Below, one piece after another: positions 60,769 through 64,000 of a stretch of DNA of 64,000 nucleotides. The notes beneath the pieces were generated by a model. The model was not told the origin of the DNA and ran no database searches. It was given only the letters and a program-made list of their open reading frames with translations. Where the stretch lies: contig NC_063437.1 in the NCBI RefSeq assembly GCF_020379485.1, positions 15,959,726 through 16,023,725 of the forward strand. Reading direction: 5' to 3'. Made by a program: the position numbers and the translations under genes. This DNA is from Brassica napus (Eukaryota > Streptophyta > Magnoliopsida > Brassicales > Brassicaceae). Within the stretch, counting starts at the first letter, position 1. Each line of letters begins with the position of its first letter.

Positions 60769-62680
60769 GAGCATCTTTAACCATAACAACTCTATTGGGG
60801 TGCTTAAACATTTATTTAGTATTAAATGGGTGTTAGACACTTTTTTAAGCAACTTCAAATATTTTGACCTCCAATGGAGGTTGCTTATTTTGGGGTGCTT
60901 AAAAAAAATTGTACTAAACATTGTTTTTTTAAGCTTAAATATATTTATTATATAAAACATATTTAATCATAACATTTAGAACATACATTTCAAAATAAAA
61001 ACATAAAAGAAAGATTAGTACAATAATAGATAATAATTTGAAAAAAACATCCGAGCTGTGGAGTAACCGTGACCTCATCATCTGTTTGCGACCATGACCT
61101 CCGTTCTTTACGCTGCACTGGACTGTCATGCTCGAAGTTTGAATCTTCTGTGGCTTGCGTGCCAAACAAAGGAATGGGAGAAGATTCTAAACCTATGCCA
61201 CTATCTTGTTGACTTTGAAGAAGATCAACAAAATTACAATTCAAATTTGGATTAGAATCCATTTTTGAATGTCTTACGTAATAGAAAGAGAGAAGGAAAA
61301 TAAGAGAGATGGAAGATAAAAGAGAGATGGAATGCGAGAGAGATGGAATGCGAGAGAGATGAAGTGAAACACATTCATTTTAATAGCGGAGATAAAGATA
61401 AACGCATTCATCATTCACACTACCAATATTCTAGCTAACCATCACTTCAATTTATCACACAACCATATTAATCATAGAGTTAAAGGAAGACAAGAATTTA
61501 TGTTTCTAGCTAGCCATCACTTCTATTTATAACACATCCATAATCTACTTCACTAACTAAAAACATTAACTATCTATCTCAACCGTAAAGCTTTCATTCA
61601 ATTCATTACAAGAAGACATTTACCTGTACTGGGAAAACCAAATGTACTCCTACGCTTTGAGCTTCCTTTGTCTTGTTCTCTCGACCAAATGTACTCCACA
61701 TGTTAAGACACAAACACACAGAAAGAAATCAGAAAAAAAAAGCTCAAACTCATCATAATATACATTGCTTCATATCTGAAACACAGAGAAACTAATAAAA
61801 AGGATTTTGATCCATCCATCTTAAAACAAACTTGCAACCAAATTACTAATTCAGAACATATCTAAACGACTTCATCGCAGAAAGAACATCAAATTTGATC
61901 CTTCCATCTTAATTGAAACAAATCCAAGTTGAGACAAACTTACAAACAAATCTATTTTCATCCATCCATATTGATTGAAAGAAACTTGCAAAACAATCGT
62001 ATTTGATGAAACCATCTCAATACAGGACAAACCGCATCAAACAAATCAACGGGAAAGAAGGAAGCTTTACCTTCGCCAAACGCCACCTACGTCGCCGTCG
62101 AGGAGAGCTCCGTCGCCGTCGACGAGAGCGTCGTCGCCACCGATACACAAAATCGATTACAGAGAAGGAAGGCTTCGTCTCCATGAAGAGAGAGAGCTCT
62201 GTCACCAGCAATACATCTAACGAACAAATAACAAACACAAACAGCCGATCAGAACAATACGATTCATAATCTAAACACATGCAAAATCGAATAACACAAG
62301 AAGAGTTTACCTTTCGATTTGAGGAGAGCAAGCGTCGTGACCCCGTCGAGGAGAACCACCATCGAGATCGTCGACGCCGAGACGCCGAGCCACCGAGGGA
62401 GACGTCACCGGCGATAGCAGAGCCACCGCGACGATTACGAATCGCCTTTCGGGAGAGAGGATTCGAGAGAGAGAGAGAGAGAGATAGAGAGAACCAAGTT
62501 GGATGTGTTTCACGCGTAACCGAAGCTCTCCCCCCTCCCATCTCTTGACACGTGCACACTAAGCAGCGTTGTTTCACGGGCTTAATTAAGCGTCGTGTCT
62601 TCTCCTTTCTTATTATTTTAATTTTTTTTATTTAAAATTAACCCTAAGCAATGGCCTAAGCACCTGCGATAATGGTGCTC
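60769..62680 (-). mobile_element. PIF/Harbinger-like non-autonomous element nested in the hAT element
   Basis: Ends GAGCATCTTTAACC and (read inward from the right) GAGCACCATTATCG are flanked by TAA (60766-60768 and 62681-62683), the 3-bp TWA duplication of PIF/Harbinger. On the minus strand 61262-61080 encodes MDSNPNLNCNFVDLLQSQQD…FGTQATED…RKERRSWSQTDDEV, like the start of the Myb/SANT ORF1 protein of plant Harbinger elements, broken afterwards. The right part (62017-62577) has overlapping arginine-rich frames around an inverted, GTCGCCGTCGA-rich stretch and is not a gene. Confidence 0.75.
61080..61262 (-). pseudogene. Truncated Harbinger ORF1 (Myb/SANT-like) start
   Basis: About 60 residues, from the ATG at 61262 to the RRSWSQTDDE motif, resemble the trihelix-like ORF1 protein that helps Harbinger transposases bind DNA. 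After TDDEVTVTPQL the similarity is lost and the frame runs into AT-rich sequence. It is a non-functional stub. Confidence 0.6.
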
Positions 62681-62802
62681 TAATATCTTACATATAAAAG
62701 TTCAGCTTTTTATAATTTAAGGGGTGTCAGCTGACCCACCATTAATGCATGTCGGTCCGCCTCTGTAGGTGAGGGTAATAATCCTTTCTCTTTGCAACCT
62801 TA

Positions 62803-63077
62803 GAGCATGTGCATCAGTGAACCCCATGAAAGGGGTTCACAAAGTATTTTTTTATTATTTTTTTTTTACTGTTTGATTTTTGTTTTTAAAAAAAAAAAAA
62901 TTAATTAATCGGACCAATCGCGGGCCGCCACGTGTCGTGGGGCCCGCGCTACAGTGATGAACCAGGTTCACTGGGAAGAGCTTGGGAGAGACAGGTTCAT
63001 TACTGTTCATTATTATAATATTTTTTTTTTTTTGGAATCTGTGTGAACCCCCCATAAGTTCACTAATGGAGGTGCTC
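62803..63077 (+). mobile_element. Tourist-like MITE 1 of an inverted pair
   Basis: Starts GAGCATGTGCATCAGTGAAC after TTA and ends AATGGAGGTGCTC before TTA: a 3-bp TTA duplication with GAGCA ends. The centre has CGCGGGCCGCCACGTGTCG. About 275 bp, non-coding. Confidence 0.75.
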
Positions 63078-63080
63078 TTA

Positions 63081-63347
63081 GAGCATTTGCATTGGAGTAT
63101 CAAGAGGGAGGTTCACACACTTCCCAAAAAAATAAAATATTAAAATAATTCAATATGCATGATTCCGTTTCGCCACGCTCCTTCCGCATGAACCCGGATC
63201 GTTACTGTTCAGTAGGCTCCACGCCACGTGGCGGCCCGCTATTGATCAGTTTATTATTTTTTACTTAAAAAAAAAATAAACGAAAAAATAATAATTAAAA
63301 AAATCAAATTGTGAACTCTAACCGGGGGTTCATTAATGCGCTTGCTC
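63081..63347 (-). mobile_element. Tourist-like MITE 2 of an inverted pair
   Basis: Starts GAGCATTTGCATTGG directly after the TTA (63078-63080) that ends MITE 1, and ends GCGCTTGCTC before another TTA (63348-63350). Its reverse complement has GCGGGCCGCCACGTGGCGTGG, matching the centre of MITE 1, so the two are the same family in opposite orientation sharing one target triplet. About 267 bp. Confidence 0.75.
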
Positions 63348-63775
63348 TTAGTTTTTCTGTTATACCCGTCTACTTATACTGTTGGAAGTTCAACTTTTTG
63401 TCAAGCATATCGAATTATTCTATTTCAAAACTGTTTTTATTAAATGATAAAGGTATATAATTATGGCTCATTTAGCTCAATATACAAAAAAACAATGGTA
63501 ATTAGGTATCTATGCAAAATTCAAAAGTATTTGCAAAAGTGGTAAGAAAAATGGAGAGAAATTACAAATCAATCCCTATGTATCTAATCATTTTGTATAA
63601 ACGTAAGTCTCACAATGTAAAAAAATAGTGTAAAAATATACAAAGCAAAACTTCGTCTCATTTGTTACTGAAACTACAAAGATTATTTCTCTCTCTCCTC
63701 CGCAGCAACGTTCTTTACGACGTTTTTCTCGCAACAGAGAAATGAAGAGTTTTCGTGTTTTCTTGTTAATACTAA

Positions 63776-64000
63776 ATGGGTCATGATAATATCGCGAAGT
63801 TCGAGAGTCTAACTCGTAAAGCTACACAGAGCTCCATCAGGTTGGCTCTGTCTCCATCCCCGGCCGAGCCAATCCATCAGCAACCGCGGCGAAGGCGGAA
63901 ACCATCGAAGGATCAAGCTCGTAAGATCCGACGGTTCTTTAGAAGTCTACGACCGTTCAGTGGTGGTCTCTGAGCTCACAAGAGACTTACCAAAGCACAA
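63776..64000 (+). CDS. Probable PADRE/DUF4228 protein, 5' part only, frame unresolved
   Basis: Positions 63813-64000 in one frame encode RRIKLVRSDGSLEVYD followed by SVVVSELTRDLPKH and stay open to the window edge. This matches the start of PADRE (DUF4228) domains, plant proteins often induced by pathogens. That frame has no ATG; a stop lies at 63810. The only good ATG (63776, MGHDNIAKFESL) is in another frame that runs 65 codons to a stop at 63971. Either a one-base error or frameshift joins the two, or the true first exon lies elsewhere. A 14-codon upstream frame (63742-63786) overlaps the ATG. The domain call comes from the visible motif only. Confidence 0.5.

Larger units (their letters stand above)
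60610..62765. mobile_element. hAT-like element with perfect 8-bp target duplication, interrupted by another element
   Basis: The left end CAGTGGCGGACC and the right end, read inward, CAGAGGCGGACC form terminal inverted repeats. TAGGTGAG stands on both sides (60602-60609 and 62766-62773), a perfect 8-bp duplication as made by hAT transposases. Its own sequence is only about 60610-60768 and 62684-62765; the rest is the inserted element listed next. No hAT transposase is present. Confidence 0.85.

Noticed and set aside
62017..62577. 186-codon arginine-rich minus frame and overlapping plus frames
   Set aside because: Low-complexity, palindromic part of the nested Harbinger-like element; no known ORF1 or transposase motif there.

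Overview
The window looks like plant nuclear DNA from the mustard family (Brassicaceae), probably a Brassica/Raphanus-type genome. It is AT-rich, its genes have GT-AG introns, and it carries SINE, LINE, hAT-like, Harbinger-like and Helitron-like elements. From memory of the Arabidopsis thaliana map, the order and strand of the conserved genes follow chromosome 2 from about At2g29995 to At2g30105. This is recognition, not a database search.

Layout. 1-6.8 kb is intergenic with a SINE (250-591), a non-autonomous hAT-like element (2873-3736) and a second SINE (6118-6311). 6.85-10.1 kb holds a PSY-type sulfated-peptide precursor (minus) and the splicing factor PHF5A/Rds3 (minus). 11.8-16.75 kb is a five-exon TRICHOME BIREFRINGENCE-LIKE gene with introns full of transposon debris. 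19.9-21.1 kb is a PP2C of the MAPK-phosphatase (AP2C) type with a kinase-interaction motif. 27.8-29.3 kb is a Raf-unrelated, MEKK-like MAPKKK (MAPKKK14 type). 32.5-33.4 kb is SEC13. 37.0-39.5 kb is a HOOKLESS1-like GNAT N-acetyltransferase (minus). 43.9-45.9 kb is a plastid-targeted PPR-like protein. 48.3-50.0 kb is a nine-exon ubiquitin-like/LRR protein. Several genes that sit between these in Arabidopsis are not seen (for example those between SEC13 and the HLS1-like gene), as expected after whole-genome triplication and gene loss.

50-60.6 kb is a local duplication zone. Three F-box/kelch genes alternate with broken pieces of the neighbouring ubiquitin-like/LRR gene. Only the third F-box gene (59228-60307) is open from start to stop; the other two each carry a one-base frameshift. 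A LINE fragment and AT-rich, Helitron-like DNA are inserted between them. 60.6-63.35 kb is a transposon nest: a hAT remnant with a perfect 8-bp target duplication contains a 1.9-kb Harbinger-like element, followed by two back-to-back inverted Tourist-like MITEs. The right edge holds the start of a probable PADRE/DUF4228 gene, cut by the window end and with an unresolved reading-frame problem.

The genes do not form an operon-like unit. Two neighbours (AP2C-type phosphatase and MAPKKK14-type kinase) act in the same kind of pathway, MAPK signalling. No wholly new gene system was found. The most novel structure is the F-box plus LRR-fragment cassette array.
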